Origin: Balanoglossus misakiensis
Taxonomy: Eukaryota; Hemichordata
Length of the DNA: 64,000 bases
Assembly: GCA_040954595.2 (NCBI GenBank)
Contig: CM082577.2
Location: 806,001 to 870,000, forward strand
Direction: 5' to 3'
Below are positions 28,201 to 42,824 of the stretch, in pieces. Below the pieces are notes generated by a model. It was not told the DNA's origin. It worked only from the letters and a program-made list of their open reading frames with translations, and made no database searches. The stretch's first letter is position 1, and every line of letters begins with the position of its first letter. Made by a program: the position numbers and the translations under genes.

Positions 28201-31200
28201 GTTAAGTAACATGTCTTCACATTTGAATCATTTGGAAATGATCCATGGTTCATAGGTTTCCATAAACTTGTCAGATCATTTTTCCCTAGAATACATCCAT
28301 CATTGCGTAGACTTTTGTTTAAAGAGTACACCTTGTCATATGGATTTGCCAAGAATGTGTCCAGCCTTGCATTACATAATGAAACATGACAGACAGAATG
28401 AGATCTACGTAGAAGTAAATGGTTTCAGAGGAAACTACAGATAGGATATATCCTACATGTAAACTTGAACCTTGCATTGATATCAAAGACTCCGTATACT
28501 GGCAGTTGACTCTACATTGCTTGTACACATGGTGTCCTTTTGTAAAGTGTCAATCTGTCCTTAGAATTTCATAGTCTGGGACTAAAAAAAACAGGATACA
28601 GAATTATTTTAAATTGATAAAATGAAAAATCCAGTTTTCTATTGAAGATGAACACCCTCATCAGTCGGAAAGAATGAGTGAGTGAGTGAGTGAGTGAATG
28701 CAGGAAGGAAGGAAAGAAGGAATGAACAAATGAACAAATGAATGAACAAACTTGTGTGACCCTGTGAGCCAATTTAATGACAACCATGATTCATGAGTTT
28801 GACCTTGACTCTCAAAAATGACAGCATGACACTTAAGCTGCCTCGTGGCTAAATTCTCACAGATTTCTTTAAAAAGATCTTGTATTTATGCCATAAACAG
28901 TTAGTATGCTCAAAACCCTGTACTTCCAATCTGAATCTGTGTCTTACTCGGCTGCAGCAAAGTCCATCAAAGCAAATAGCAACCACTGCATTTTCTGTAT
29001 GTTGACAAAATATTTCCACAGCTGCGAGTGCTTGCACAGGACTTAAAAATCAAGTACAGGGAACTTGAAACCAATTCTTAAAACATCATTGAGGGTTTAT
29101 GTTGCTGAGTCATATATAAATGTAAATCATACATCCAGTGACATCTATACGCCGTCTGCTTGAGATAATCTTTACCCAAGTGGTTGCCCAGATTCTAATC
29201 ATGGAGATGGCCTAGAGTTCAAACTATGTCATGGCATGGGAGACCCATTTCTATCAGAGTGACAGCTTATCGGAATGAGGTACATTATCATCAATGAAGG
29301 GGAGGAGTTGCCATCTAATGGACATCATGACTGTCTAGTCTGAAAAGTTTACAAATGTTAATGGTATTTGTGACTGATTGTTACCATGGAAATCATTGTG
29401 CATGTTCACCATTTGACTATCAGATTCAGTGCGGTGTCGTAGGTTATACGGATTAGGTCAGAGGTCATGTCTACTTTTATGTAGGTTATAATTCATGTAC
29501 GAGTATTCATTGGACATCTTTAAAAACTCATGATAGAATCATTGATAGTTACATGTACTTTGATGACATCAATTGGATATGTACAGCAGATACCTGCAAC
29601 ATACTTATCCAGTTAAAGATATTTTAATGAGAACGTCATTGCAAAACCATATGAGGTGAAGACATTCCAGTAACCTAAGCTGTAGTTTTTCAGAAAGACA
29701 GGAAGTTGAAAATGATACCAGTTTTTAAATGTACAATGATGTCAGTGCTTTAGCATGGCAATGATGTCTTACATGCATGTGGTTTTATCCCAGACAGAAA
29801 AATAAGATGGATATTTTAGTCAGTGCATGTTTGAGGATTATAACCAGCCTTGTCATTGATGTCCTGAATAAGCTGATTCCAAAAAAAAAAAAAACACGAA
29901 TAAAAGATATGAAATAGAAAAAAAATTCAAATGGTACATGTCTCATTTTAGTGTAGATTATACTGCAAGATCTTTTTTTCACCAGTAGATGATAATCTGT
30001 TTCAATATTTTCACAATGCTTGGTTTGTTTCTAATTCCTTTTCACAGAGAAATCGCGACATGGCTGCCATGTTCAATGAAGGACAGTCTTCAGAGGACTG
30101 GCTCAGTACTGGTGGTCATAGCATCGAGAAAATGAAACTTACTCTCAAAGATTTACTCAGCAAAGGAACCATTTCAGTGTAAGTAGTTCTCAACAAACAC
30201 ATGTAATATCTTTTGAAATTCTGCTTTTTATACCTGTATCAAAGTGGAATTCAGCTAACCTTCAAGGAATAATAAGTCACGGAGTTGGGAAGAGGCAGGA
30301 TAGATTGTTGAATACTCAACTAAGGAGTATTGATGGAGCACAACTTTGTACAGGTGTTTTTCATCTGTTCCAGTAACCTTACTCTCAGTAGAGGATGCTC
30401 TAATGAATAAATAAAGTGAATTCTCTGAACCCAAGACACTGTATCAACACAGCTTCTATTCATTTCTTCCACAGACCTTCCAAAGGGAAACCACCCATGG
30501 GTCAACAGTCGGTCCAACATTTACAGTTTGAAGCCAGTGTTGTGAATGAATTTGAATATAGATTGCATGAGTAAGTAGCCGGTAATTCTTTGAAGGTCTT
30601 GCAATGATCTCAATTTCCAGAGATGTCCTTGTATTTTTGTACTGATAGTTTTCATCTACTGCTATTAAACCTGACGGCAATTTATATCAGTCAAACTCTT
30701 TTTCACGAATATATGTCCCTCATCACTGTCATTCTCTGGATCACAGTGAGGTCTTTTGCGGACGTTCGGTCAGGATTTAATAGTTCTGATAGTAAGAGGA
30801 AATTATCAAAAACATATTTCATGATAAATGGGCCTTTGAAACCACACTGACAAAAGCAAGCCCCAATTAAACTTTTATTTTAAAATGTGATAATTTACAT
30901 TGAATGAGCCCAGATTTGTTCACCATGGTATCGAATTCACATGGGAGCTGAGAATCTCCTTTGGTATTGTGTGCTTGTTTTGATGACAAAGCCAGCTTTT
31001 CTGCAGGGAAGGGTCAGAGGTCAAATAATAGAATTACAGTTGCCACACCCAGTTTTTCATGTTGTATGGAGCGTCAGTTCAAAATATCAGTATGAGGGAG
31101 ACAATGAACAGTGATAGGGGCGCTGTGTTGTCTACGTGGTTGTCAGGAGATGAACTCACTGCGCCATGCTTACTAAGTGAAAAAAAGATAATAAAAATAT

Positions 31201-34200
31201 TCATTGATTGCTGCCATCATTTAAAATCATTCAGGTGTAAAAACAGAGTTTTAAATTGAACCGTTAAATGATAAATAAATGAATAAAACAAATAGATATC
31301 TGCATCTCTTTTTAAACGTGGAAATACATGGGTTTTTTTAAAGCTATTTTTGCCTGTTGATGAAATGTTTTTGTTTTTAGTGCCGACATGAAATTGATGT
31401 TTGTTTTCATCCTCTATGACAGGGCCATTGAAATGTATCACAACAGAATCAAGTGGTTACTCAAAGGAAGCAAAAAGGTAAAAACCTCTCACTCTTCTGG
31501 TTTTAATTTTCAACACTTGCCACAAGTAACCTTATATTTGAATGGTTCAACTGTGGATCTGTTTATGTCTGTGTCTGTGGGAGTGGCAGCCATCAGTCTG
31601 TGGAGGTCATTCACACAGCGCTGCATTCTCCCTCAGTTCTGCAAATTTTCATGTGTGTTTTCACCTAAAATTATATTTAATTTGCGAATAACTGTTTTTT
31701 CTCTTGTATGAAATCACATTACATCAAACTAGGAATGCATTTTAGCATTGTATATAAAGTAAATATTTACAGTGGATTAGCAAGAAACATTTTTGTAAAA
31801 AAAAACTAAATTTAGATTAAGTGCAACGATAAGAATATGAGATAATTATTGAAGTGTGTAATTAGAAAAATGGAACATTTTTGATGTAATCAATCCTCTT
31901 TTGTTTCATCTTAATCAAAACTGGTATGGTTATGTCTTTGGTATAAGTGATCTTACTCTCAGGGGAAAGCTACTCAACATAAATCAGTCAAATTATTGAT
32001 TGGCGAAGTCATTGTTAGCATTAATTTACATTTCATCAAAAGGTTGATTTTGAATCAATGGGTATAGATCATGAAGATTGTATTCAGTGCATTGACAAGA
32101 CAGATGGTGATAATTAGTTTGTGGTATGCTGCTTTGGGGCTGTGTTTGATTAAAATTGGTTACAATTTAGTAGAAGTTCTGTGAAATGATGGCTTGTATT
32201 CTAAGAGTGGTCCAGAAAAAGGTGCATGATATGAACAGTGTATAATCCTTGCTGCATATGTCACATACATATTTGAAAATGATATTAATCATTTGCTATT
32301 ACGAATATGCTGGTACCCAGAGTTGTTACAAAGTTGTAAATGGACAGTTTGAAATATTCTTGTCACTATAAAGATGACCTTATAAATTGCATAATGAGGT
32401 CAGGAAAAGGTCAAATTTTTCATTGAAACAGCAATGTGATGACCAATTCATGTCCACAAAACAGTTCTAAATAAAATTTCTGAATATACCCGTACTCCAA
32501 TAAAATAAAACAAGAATCATGGAAGTGAGTTTTAGGTTTTCAGATGAATGAGTGAAAAACATCCATTATGACAACTTTCTTTAGGAGTTTTTGTGTGAAT
32601 GTTAACAACAGGTCAAGTCTTATTTTAATGCTGTGTCTTCATCAGCCAAGCAAGGAATGAACACATAACATTTGTGATTCAGACAGTGATTGAGTTCTTT
32701 GTTTTGTTTTAGATTTTTGGAATGGTGAAGGGTACCAAAGTAGCTGTAGTGGTTGACAGTTCTGATGCCAACTGTGGATTTGGCAGACTCAATACATTCC
32801 AGCAATCTTTGATGGTAAGTTTTGGATGCAATATATTGTTGATCTATTCAAAAGTCAACCTTGACATGATTTGTAAGACGTGAATGTAGCTCAGTGTCTT
32901 GTCAGCTTTCAAGTAGCTGTCAGCTTTTTGAACAAGTTGTTACAGAAGACCGGTTCTGTTCCCCTCAAGGAGGTGTTAAAATTCTGCAGAAAATCTCGTA
33001 TTTTCCATATGACTTCTCTAACACTCACTGAGTAACAAAGCTTTCCTACAGTGCTTATGAACAGACAGATGAATATTAAGCTATCTATGATAAATATTTC
33101 ATTGCAATGGCATTCCTCTCTAGTTTGACTGTGTATAGACAAACTGTCGTCTGTTGCTTGGAAATCAACGGTTTTGCATTTTATATTTTCAGGTTTATGA
33201 CGTAAACGTTTCATAATATTTATATTACCTGTAATCCTGGTCACAGCTTTCATAGCTGCATGCACTGTGTTCATTATTTTGAAATGATTGATTTAGATTT
33301 ATAAATTAAAGTACTCATGTATTGTGTCTTCTTTTCTCTCTCTGTTGCAAATATTTAGAGTTTAATTGATGAACAGCTCCACATGAAGGAAATGCTGTAC
33401 TTTCTGGCGTTTGGCACAGACATTGAACCACTGTGGGAGTCGCCGAGATATGTCAACTTCAGAATGTAAGTGGCTCATCTCAAGGAGCACCAGATTGTGA
33501 ACGGTTGCTTTTGTTCCCTGGCAACCAAGGTGTTAATCAGAAGATTGGATGTTAAAACAGAGACAACATTTCTCTTCATATGTGTCTGTCATGTGAAGGG
33601 GCAAAAATCAGTCACGTATCATCTCTGTGAGTCAAGGTAGAATAGATCTTACAGATAGAGGCAATATGAAGTACAATGTAGTGAATAATCAATGCTTTTG
33701 ACTAAAAATGCAGTAAGATAACCTCAGGGTAACACGCTGTGTTGTCATGACAATGTAAGTCTTATGAAAAGGAGAACAAAGATTATCTCTCCTTTGGAAA
33801 CCATGTAATTTTCTCCATTTTGAATCCAGTGTTCTCAATACCTTACATTCAGGCTCATGGAAGAAAAAAAATCATTTTATCTACCGTTCTGTAAATTATA
33901 TTTTTATTTTTTCTCCAGAGTTGATGAGGCAAGAAATTGGGTGAATAACCTTCGTGGTGCAGGAGGCTGTAACATAATGGCAGCCTTGAAAAAAGTGTTG
34001 AAAATGAATGATATCGACACAATTATTCTCATCTTAGGAAATACGTAAGTTATTGAATTTTACGATTAAAAATTGTGAAATGTATCGTTGGATTTTAATG
34101 CAGATTTTTTGCTTTTTTAGAGAATTATTTCTATTTCATGTTGATGAAAAAGAAATTGACATGAATTGTGAGAAGCGTGCATTTCAAATTTTAAACCTGT

Positions 34201-37200
34201 ACTGTTTTGATCACGAGAGGGCGCTATAATAAAACTTCAGGAAATGATGTACAAAAGTCAAGTACAACATAAATCATTAAAATTTCAAATAATAAGCATT
34301 TATTTTAACAGATTTTAACTGACAGTTTGGTTGGAATAAGACTTTGCTGTTTTTCCCTTTATGCAGCCCTGATCAAAGTTCTGAAGTTCTGTGTGACTAC
34401 GTACAACAGTTGAACGTTGGTGACCCCAAGCCCCTTCACACTGTGGCCTATGACTGTAGTAACCATCTTACAAATGTGAGTATTCTTTATCTCAGATGAT
34501 AACAATATGATAGCCATTTGCATGAATGTAAACTGCCATGCATGTATTGACTTGTGCGTTTTGGTTTTATGGCATTTATGGAATGATGAGGGTGACTGCT
34601 ATGACAGTTTTTTGCACTGTGTGTCAAATCATATGCTTTTTATAAGAGATGAGAAAAACTCATTCAAAGTAGACAACACTCCATTCTTTCACCAACATGC
34701 TTTCCATTCACACAAAATGAATTATATCAAAAACATATCTCTGAGGGTGTGAAACTCTAACAACATACTTCTCCCACAATGGCACTGAAATCATGTTCTG
34801 TAGCTGCCTGCTATAATCTTGAATTTCAAAAAAATTACAATCAGACTAACCCGATCGCCTGATACCATATAGAGTGACAGTTGTGTAGTTTGTGCAGATG
34901 ACAGTACATTGCTTCCATGTTGTTTGAAATGTATAACTGTTTGAAATGTATAACTGTGCATGAAAGATGTCTTTTGCTGCACTCCTCTCATCTAGAATGA
35001 TAAATTATTTTTTAAATAAACATCACCATTAACGCTTGCTTTCATAAATTCACTTGATGTAATCATCATCATTAGAAACCTGAGGAAGAAATCCGATTGA
35101 AGGTACAGTGTGGAATTGTCCAATGTCATTTTAAGTGATGCATGGATTTTCCACGCCACCTCTTTGCACTGAATCCCATTTTTCTGTCATTTATCGATAT
35201 CACATACAAGACAGACACAGAGAGACAGACAGAGAGACAGACTAACACACACACACACATGCACATGCACATGCACTGATACTTTCGCCCATATAGGCTC
35301 CACATGGTCAGATCCTGCATAAAGTCAGAAACATAGAAAAATGATAATCCCATTTATTCCCATCTGCACACTACATAATTCAAGCTTTTTTATTTCAGTT
35401 GTACCTTTTCAGGAGAATATTGAGTGTGCATGCATTCATTATATACATTTATCTTTCTTTTTATTCAGGCCCCAGTATGAGTCTGTTGAGTGTTGAGTGT
35501 TGAGCATTCCATGACATGATCTTCACCCACTTCCAATTTGTTTTTCAACATACCTCTGTGTATAAGCATGTGTTTGGGATTACAGGTACACAGTAAACCC
35601 ACCATAGTACATATCATAACAGTTTTGTTTGTCTGTCATCAGATGACATTGAGGAAACTGGCAGAGTGTTCTGGTGGAAGGTACCATGTGTATGCGTCAA
35701 CTTGTGAAGTAAGTATTGAAAGATATGTTACATTTACAATAACATTTACACCTTACATAAGTTTTGAACCAATTTACAGATTCCTCAATTCATAACGTCA
35801 TGATCTGTTTATTGCTAATTTTGTTCTCTTCAGAGAGCTTGATTTTCACCCTCTTGTACAATATTTCACTTAAAGTTTTATGAGTTGTATTTATGACCAA
35901 ATACTGGGTTGAATAATCCTCAACTAAGAATTACACAGACCTGACTCTTCCAGGTCCTTGATTTTAATGAGATTGGATGAAGGTCAGTGAAAAGTGATCC
36001 CCTGGATGTTGTACACTGACCAGAAACAGGATTGGGTTTCTCATGAAATTCTAATGACATCAATAAAATTAAATTACAGTTCTTTCACTTCCCAGACATG
36101 ATGAAGTAGAAACCATAAACACTTCATGTTGTATCAAGTTTATAACTTGGTGTAATGTTTAGGAGCTTGTAATACTTCGTTGTGGTCAATTTTTTAATGG
36201 CCTGATAACATAGGGTTAAAGAACAAGAATTCTTATAAAAAAAACATTTGTTTATGAAAAAAATTCTCTGGAGGATATTTATTCAATGTGTGTTGTTTGC
36301 ACTTTGCAGGAACAAATCTACACAGGCACTGACATCACTTACCTCTTGAGAGAAATCAAAACAGCCCAGGATGTCATCAACAAGATTAAAGAGATGAGAC
36401 AAGGCATGATGGGAGATGCGTTGATCAGCATCCTGAATGAGGTGAGGTTACAATGCATTGTGGGCTATATTTTGTAGGAGAAAAGTGGTATTATTTTGTG
36501 ACTGCTGTAAGTTTCTTTGGTAATCTTAAGTTGTTCTGAACTCGGTTTTGTATCACAGATATCCCTGGAAGTACAGAAATTACCAGCATCACGGTTCCTT
36601 CCACGTCCGCCCAATCACGCGAGTGCTTTGAACATAGAAATGCCTCCATTCCAACCCAAGACATCCAGTGATTGGTTGAAGAACAACGGACTAAGATCCA
36701 AGAAGCTGAGTCTGTATCAGATACTGGCTCCAAATGCGTTTGCTCCCATTGAAGAGTTCATTCCAATCATTAAGAAGGTGGTGTCATCAACAGTTCATGA
36801 GGTGAGTGCTGTAGATTGATCATACAAAAGTCTGCTTGGATGTTGGTAGGGTCAAAGTTCACTGAAGGGCATTTATTTGCTGATATGTAAAACTATGACC
36901 CCCACATGACCTTACAAACGGTGTTGTTGTTTTTTTTCTTACAGAAAGCCATGGCTCAGTTTCAGTGGCATGATGGCTCGCTGAAGAACATTCATGTTGA
37001 TCCCACTCAGTTGTACGACTATCAGAAGAAACTGGCCACTGTCGTCAAACTCTATGAGAAGAGAGTTGATTGGCTGTCACGAAGCTCAAGAAGAATATTT
37101 GGAACTATTGTGGAGAAAAGGTCAATAAACAAACAGTTCATCAAATATTTGTGTTTAATATTTATAGATCTTAATATAGGCCATCCATGAAAACATTATG

Positions 37201-40200
37201 ATTGGTATTGCTAAAAGAGTACTTTTAGATAGGAAAGATTACTATGTCTTCATGCTGTTCAAGTGAACACAATCATAAACCCCACTTCTATCTGACCTTC
37301 TATTCACTGGTGCCACCCAAGCCTCTGAAAATTTAAGCAAATAGAGAAAGGGAAAGGATCTCTGAATAAAGTTCTTTTCTGTTGTGTTTTCCATGTAGAG
37401 TGATCATCCTGGTTGATTTGTCCTGTGCAAATACCAACTATTTGGTTCACGTACAACACTCTTTGAGAATGTTACTGGAACAGCAGATGGCCAACAAAGA
37501 GTACTTCAATATTATTGGGTAAGTCCATTCTATATGTAAGGAGTCATCCTGTGAAAACAGAGTTTTGTTTCCTGCATACATTTCTCTCACACTAAAGGAT
37601 AGTTGAACTAGAGATTAAAGGCACACAGCCACGCAAATTTAGCCACAGTTACCATGTAATAGACGACCCTTAAACACAAGAAGATGTAATATGTACCCTA
37701 AACTGTGTGATTGAATAATTGTATCAATTTCTCATTGCAGCTTTGGAAGTGAGCCAGTGGCTTGGAAAACAGGGATGCAGGAACCAAGTGAACAGAATCT
37801 TCAGTCTTGTTGGAGGTGTGTATCTGGTGATTTCGAATAAAGTTGGGATCCATTGAAATTGTTGTATCTGTACAAGACTACTCTGATTGCATGTGCTTCA
37901 TTTTCTATTCACTAAAGAACTGTTGTTGTTTTTTGCCGTCTGTAATAGGTGGATTCTTGGTCTGGAGTGTGGAGGCAGTAGGAATTTCATGGCTGCTCTG
38001 AGAATGGCTCTGGAGAATGAAGAAGATCAGAAGTACAACAGAAGTAAGTTTGACCCTCAAAGCATATCACTTGAAATTGTGGTAAATCATCAGATCCTAT
38101 ATAGAGGGCGCCCTTCCAAGCAACACACTATCAATCATGCATGTTTGATATAAAGCATTCTCTTCAGCATTAGTGTTAAACTGTAAACCTGAAACAGAAC
38201 TCTAAAACTGATACCTGTATCCTCTCACTTGATTGCAGTTGTTGAAGGCATGTACCTATTCACCAGTGGCGTGCCAGACCAGATGACAGACGTGGCATGT
38301 GCCTTCATCCAGGAAGCAACAGCAGGTCACAAGGTCACACTTCACACCACTCTCTTCAATGTGGATGACTACGATGTGAATGGCGCCATCCCTGGTCGCT
38401 ATGCCAACATCACCAAGACAGCCGACTGTCTGCGTACTATGGCCCACATCAGCGGTGGAAGATTCCATTGGTTCAGAGAAACTGGAATCATTGAAAGTGA
38501 TGACATCAAGATTATCCTGAGTGAGATGGACAAGTCGGTCAATTACTCCCAGAAAGTAAGTTTCAGTTCAGAGATTCTCTCATGCAATCTTCAATTCCTG
38601 GTTCTTGTTGACAAAGAGTGTTACACGATGAAAAAATAATAACTTTTCCACATGCCATTCTGATCATTATTTATTTGTCCATGTTCATTTCAGTGTGCAA
38701 TGTTAGTAGATTCTGTCAAGAGGAAATCACACGACTATGTAAGTATTGAATAAACGGAACTATCATCGTTTGTGACCTTTCTTACACGAATATCTTCCAA
38801 ATTGAAAAAAAAAGATAACAGTCTGTCTGGACCAGAATTAGAAAAAGATTAACTCTCTCAAAGAAATCAGTGAAATTCTCTTTCATATTCTGAATTGTTT
38901 GTTGTTCCTATTTTCAGTTACAAGGCAATATGAGTGGCAGTACTGAAATGAAGATGTTACCACTGAGACCATCATCAGGCAAGAAGAAACAGTTCATCCC
39001 ACCTAAACATACAGAACTCACTTTTGCCAGACTGGTAAGTTTGCTTCTGAAGTACCAGTACCCAGTGTCATCATGGATCTCTGTGCTGTTGTCAAAAATC
39101 ACTTATCAAAAATTTACTGTTAAACCACTGGGTACAATTCACATGGACTATGGTGATGGCTCTGGGCTTATGCAAGATTGACCCATTTTGTTATCTGTGT
39201 ATGATTTGCAGCAAATCACAGAGAAAGAAAAGGACAAAGAACTTGAGAAAGAAAAAGAGAAAGAGCAAAGTAACGGGAAGATGTTGGTATGGAGACCAAG
39301 CAGTGCAAAGAAAGACCTCATTCCAACACGTAAGTTTTCAACATCACAATGTTATGCTTTTAATGCAGACAGAGCATTTCACTGAGTTGTTTTACTAGCA
39401 AGGTTTGGTTTTGAAATGGGCTAAATCGTACACAGTCCCTCCACTCAGACCGCTGGTTGGAGGGACTTCTTCCCAGACCAACCCTGATCTGACCGTTTCT
39501 CTCCTTTCCACAACACAGCACCAGCAGACACTCGACCATCATCGGCAAAAGGTAGAATCTCAACTGAGAAGAAAGTCAAACGCTGCAACTCTGGTTATAA
39601 AGTGAAACCATCACATGAAGCCTTCTACACAGAGTACAGAAACAATGTTGGTGTGATGTACAGGCAGTATCCAGATGTCCTTCAGAGGAAGAAGAGTGTT
39701 AGAAAGTCCATTCCTCATCCAATCATACCTGATCGAGAAGACATTATGACTTCAAAACAGGTCAGTTGGTGTTTACAGTCAATTAGTTGGTGTTTGAGAA
39801 TGGAAATAGATCACTTTGCGTTTGCAAACTTGAAAACAGTTAGCTAATTCCTCCCAGCTTAGAAATTTCATAAATTGTTTCGAATTTGATGATTCAGTAA
39901 GTGAAGGAGTGTATTTGTCGCATGTTGTCATGGTGAATTCTAAACATTCTTGTTTTTTCTTCTTCAGTGGTTGAAGAAGTACAGTCTAACCAAGCTCAGA
40001 CTGGATCTTCACAAGTTGGTGTCCGGTCCCGATTGCGCACACGTCAAGAAACATGTTGCAACATTACAGAAGAATGTCTCAGCAAAGTAAGTGGTTTCCA
40101 AACAAGAAACAAACTGAGGCTCAACACATTGATTTGTTTATATGAAACTGAAATGAAGGTGCTGGCAATTGGCAAGACAATCCCAGTATTTTTGGCTATT

Positions 40201-42454
40201 ATTTAACAAAGAGTATATCATTACTGTACAGTCAAATAGCTTTAATGATATTAATTTTAAATTCAATCTTTCTTGGGTTTTTCTTCCAGATACTGCAGCA
40301 TATTTCCAAGTGTTAATATTAAAGTAAGTATTTTTTTTCAGAAAGATGTGCGCTGTCAAAGTCAATTCTCTCGTCAAATATTTTCTTTCCTCACAAAGCG
40401 CCCACTTGTTCTCGAAAAGAAAGGTTAAATAAAGTTGTTTGACATTTCTGTTTGGCAGGGCACAGTAAGGCATTTGCAGCTTCAACCGCACGAACTGACA
40501 GAGTACGAAGAACAAGTGGAAACAGTTCTGAGACGATACTTGAAGAGAATGCAATGGTTGTTGAGCGGCAGTCGTCGAGTGTTTGGTGCAGTCACCGAGA
40601 AGGTGGTGACGGTTCTGGTGGATACATCTGGCTCTATGGTGTCACACATGGAAGAACTTATTCGGGAATTGGTCTCTCTCATCTGGGATCAGTTCAAGAG
40701 AGGCAATGTCAGGTTAGTAGTGGTGGTGTTGGGGGCGGTGTCAATTCGTATCAGAGGATATTCTGTGTCTTTTTAATCCTTTCACCCCCAATTCCCTCTT
40801 TAGAGGTCCAACTTCACCATAGAAAACAATGGGTTTGGACTGAACCAAAGCAGTGAAAGGGTTAAGTCTGGATGTTATTACAGAAAACAGTGAGGACAAT
40901 GACAGTTGTTACAAGCATAACAAGAAAAAACATCATGTTGTATGTTTCAGATTCAACATCATTCGTTTCTCTGGTAACGTGGAGAAGTGGCGTGCAGCAG
41001 TTGTCAAGCCAACAGAAGAGAACTGTCATGATGCAGTACAGTGGGTGTCTACTTTTGTTGCTGGGGGCAACACCTGTACACTTGATGCTCTCCAGGTATG
41101 TTTTATCATTTTGTTTATTTTTTAGGAATATTGAAGTTTCTTATAGTGCTAGTGGAGTCTTGTCCAGTCTCAATAATGTGCATCTTGAAAGTGTTTATTT
41201 AGCATTTGTAGTCAGAATGTCTTTTGATGTTTTTACAGGAAGCATTCTCGGATCCCAATATAGATGGCATCTATCTGCTGACGGATGGGAAACCAGACAG
41301 CAGTACATCCATGGTACTCAGAGAGATTGCCAGAATGAACACTACAAGAGGGGTCAAAGTTCACACTATCTCATTCAGCTGTGATGATGAGTAAGTGTCC
41401 CTTCATTACATGTAGATGTCAGTGTTCATTTACTCATATCTGAACGTGTTGCTTTGAAGTCAGACATTATGATCTTACTAGATTTTTAATCTTGTGACAT
41501 ATCTAAGGTTGTCCAACACCCCTGTGGTAGAGAAGCAAATCCTGCGTTTATTTACAAAAACAATGTTGATAACATGAAACATGCTCTTGTTTCTTCCAGA
41601 ATTGCCAACACATTCCTGAGGCAGTTGGCAGCAATGTCGCGTGGTCGCTTCCATCGCTGCAGCTCAGAGAGAGATGGACATCTCTTCGCTCATAAATTAC
41701 TGACAGATGGATTTGAAAATCCTGAGGTAAAAGACCAATCATACTTTGTTTGGTTTGGTTTTCTTTTTCCATAGTGAGAGTGAATTCTTACGAAAATCTT
41801 GGTTGAGGAAAATCATGTTCTCTTGCTCCACGTGTAGAGTTATGTACAAGTGCACTATTGCTGTTTTCAGTCATGTGGTCAGAATTAATTACAGAGATAT
41901 GGAGGCAAAGGGTTTGTTCCTTAGTGTTTGTTATTTCACCCACTTGTCTCCACACTGAAGAGATTCCATGCAGATCTAATTCATGTTTGTCATTTCTCCC
42001 CTCTTGACTTCCAGCACCCGGAGATTCCAATCTTTGAAGGTGACGATCTACGATCATTGGGTGCAGAGATAGCACTGGCCAGGAATTATCTTCAACAGTC
42101 ACGTTCGTACAGAGCCATGTATGCTGATATTCCGAAACCACACGAGAAAGACCTCAGTGCAGTGAAAAAAATCCACACACAAGGTATGGGACACAACTGC
42201 AGTTTACAAGCATACAGATGAGACTTGCCACATGTACAGTAGAGATATAACAAAACCTAGCATATAAGCTCAGGAGGAATGAATTCATGTTGTGCCATTG
42301 TTTGGCAGTGGGCCTTCACAATGCTGGCCTTTGTGCTAAGATCATGCTGACAAATTATGGAAAATAATATCTGACTCTTCTCGCACACTTTTTTTCAGGG
42401 GACAAATCGAAAGCTGCCAGAAGACCAGCATCAGCTGTCGGTGTAAAAACATGA
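25286..42454 (+). CDS. VWA3A: VWA3A-like von Willebrand factor A domain protein (31 exons)
   Basis: Exons: 25286-25350, 26080-26184, 26721-26861, 27749-27878, 30048-30178, 30475-30570, 31423-31477, 32713-32814, 33359-33465, 33919-34044, 34367-34475, 35643-35708, 36310-36441, 36559-36801, 36945-37120, 37399-37518, 37741-37815, 37949-38043, 38239-38555, 38694-38738, 38918-39034, 39212-39329, 39519-39760, 39968-40086, 40290-40323, 40459-40712, 40951-41095, 41239-41390, 41600-41726, 42015-42183 and 42399-42454. They total 3969 nt (1322 aa) with every phase consistent. An acidic, repeat-like N-terminus is followed by three modules. Each has a helix ending in a WL..(G/S)S(R/K)(R/K).FG motif and then a VWA fold. 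Only the third has an intact MIDAS start (DTSGSM) with TDGKPDS. The first two read DSSDA and DLSCA. VWA3A is an intracellular VWA protein conserved in ciliated animals; its role is poorly known. VWA3B is the alternative, but I see no extra C-terminal domain. The start codon is uncertain. Confidence 0.88.
28675..28697. repeat. (GAGT)n microsatellite
   Basis: About six GAGT units in an intron of the VWA3A-like gene, followed by AAGG- and AATG-rich sequence to about 28750. Confidence 0.8.
30985..30985. other. introns of the VWA3A-like gene: no embedded gene seen
   Basis: The long introns between exons (for example 27879-30047, 31478-32712, 34476-35642 and 35709-36309) were read on both strands. 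They hold AT-rich sequence, microsatellites and one MITE-like element at 40773-40865. No nested gene or RNA gene was recognised. The single coordinate is only an anchor within the gene. Confidence 0.5.
35208..35270. repeat. (ACAG)n/(AC)n microsatellite
   Basis: Mixed ACAG and AGAGAC units run into an (AC)n tract and then ATGCAC repeats, in an intron of the VWA3A-like gene. Confidence 0.8.
40773..40865. repeat. MITE-like element, copy 1
   Basis: A 93-bp segment bounded by TTAA at both ends, with inverted ends TTAATCCTTTCACC and GTGAAAGGGTTAA. It lies in an intron of the VWA3A-like gene. A second copy lies in opposite orientation at 51440-51523 and a partial third begins at 54637. TTAA flanks with CC(T/C)-type ends are typical of piggyBac-like elements. 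Confidence 0.7.
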
Positions 42455-42818
42455 AAATTAAAAATCAAACCAGTAATGAAGACAATAGATTTATTTCCAT
42501 GATTGCAGCTGGCTGTACAAAGTACATACAAGGACATGCAGTGAGCCCTGTCTAAACCTAAAATTCCAAATCAGAAATCTGTTAATACTGAACACTTTCC
42601 AGTCTCCCCACAGGACACAGGAAAGAACTTCTGTGGTATTTAGACAGGTTTTACTGGATTTGCAGTTTCTTCCTAACTTCCGAACTGAGTATTTTTCCCT
42701 TTGGGATTGTCACCATTATGATCAAGATATATAAACGCAATGAATTTTTTCTTGTAAAATATTCCATACGACAATTCAGTTTTAGATTAAACGAAATCAG
42801 TCCATGATTAAAAAAGAC

Positions 42819-42824
42819 AATAAA
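42819..42824 (+). terminator. VWA3A-like gene polyadenylation signal (candidate)
   Basis: An exact AATAAA lies 365 nt after the stop codon in AT-rich sequence. Confidence 0.4.

Noticed and set aside
28569-28787. Minus-strand frame with Leu-Thr-His-Ser repeats
   Set aside because: It is a translation of the GAGT microsatellite in an intron.
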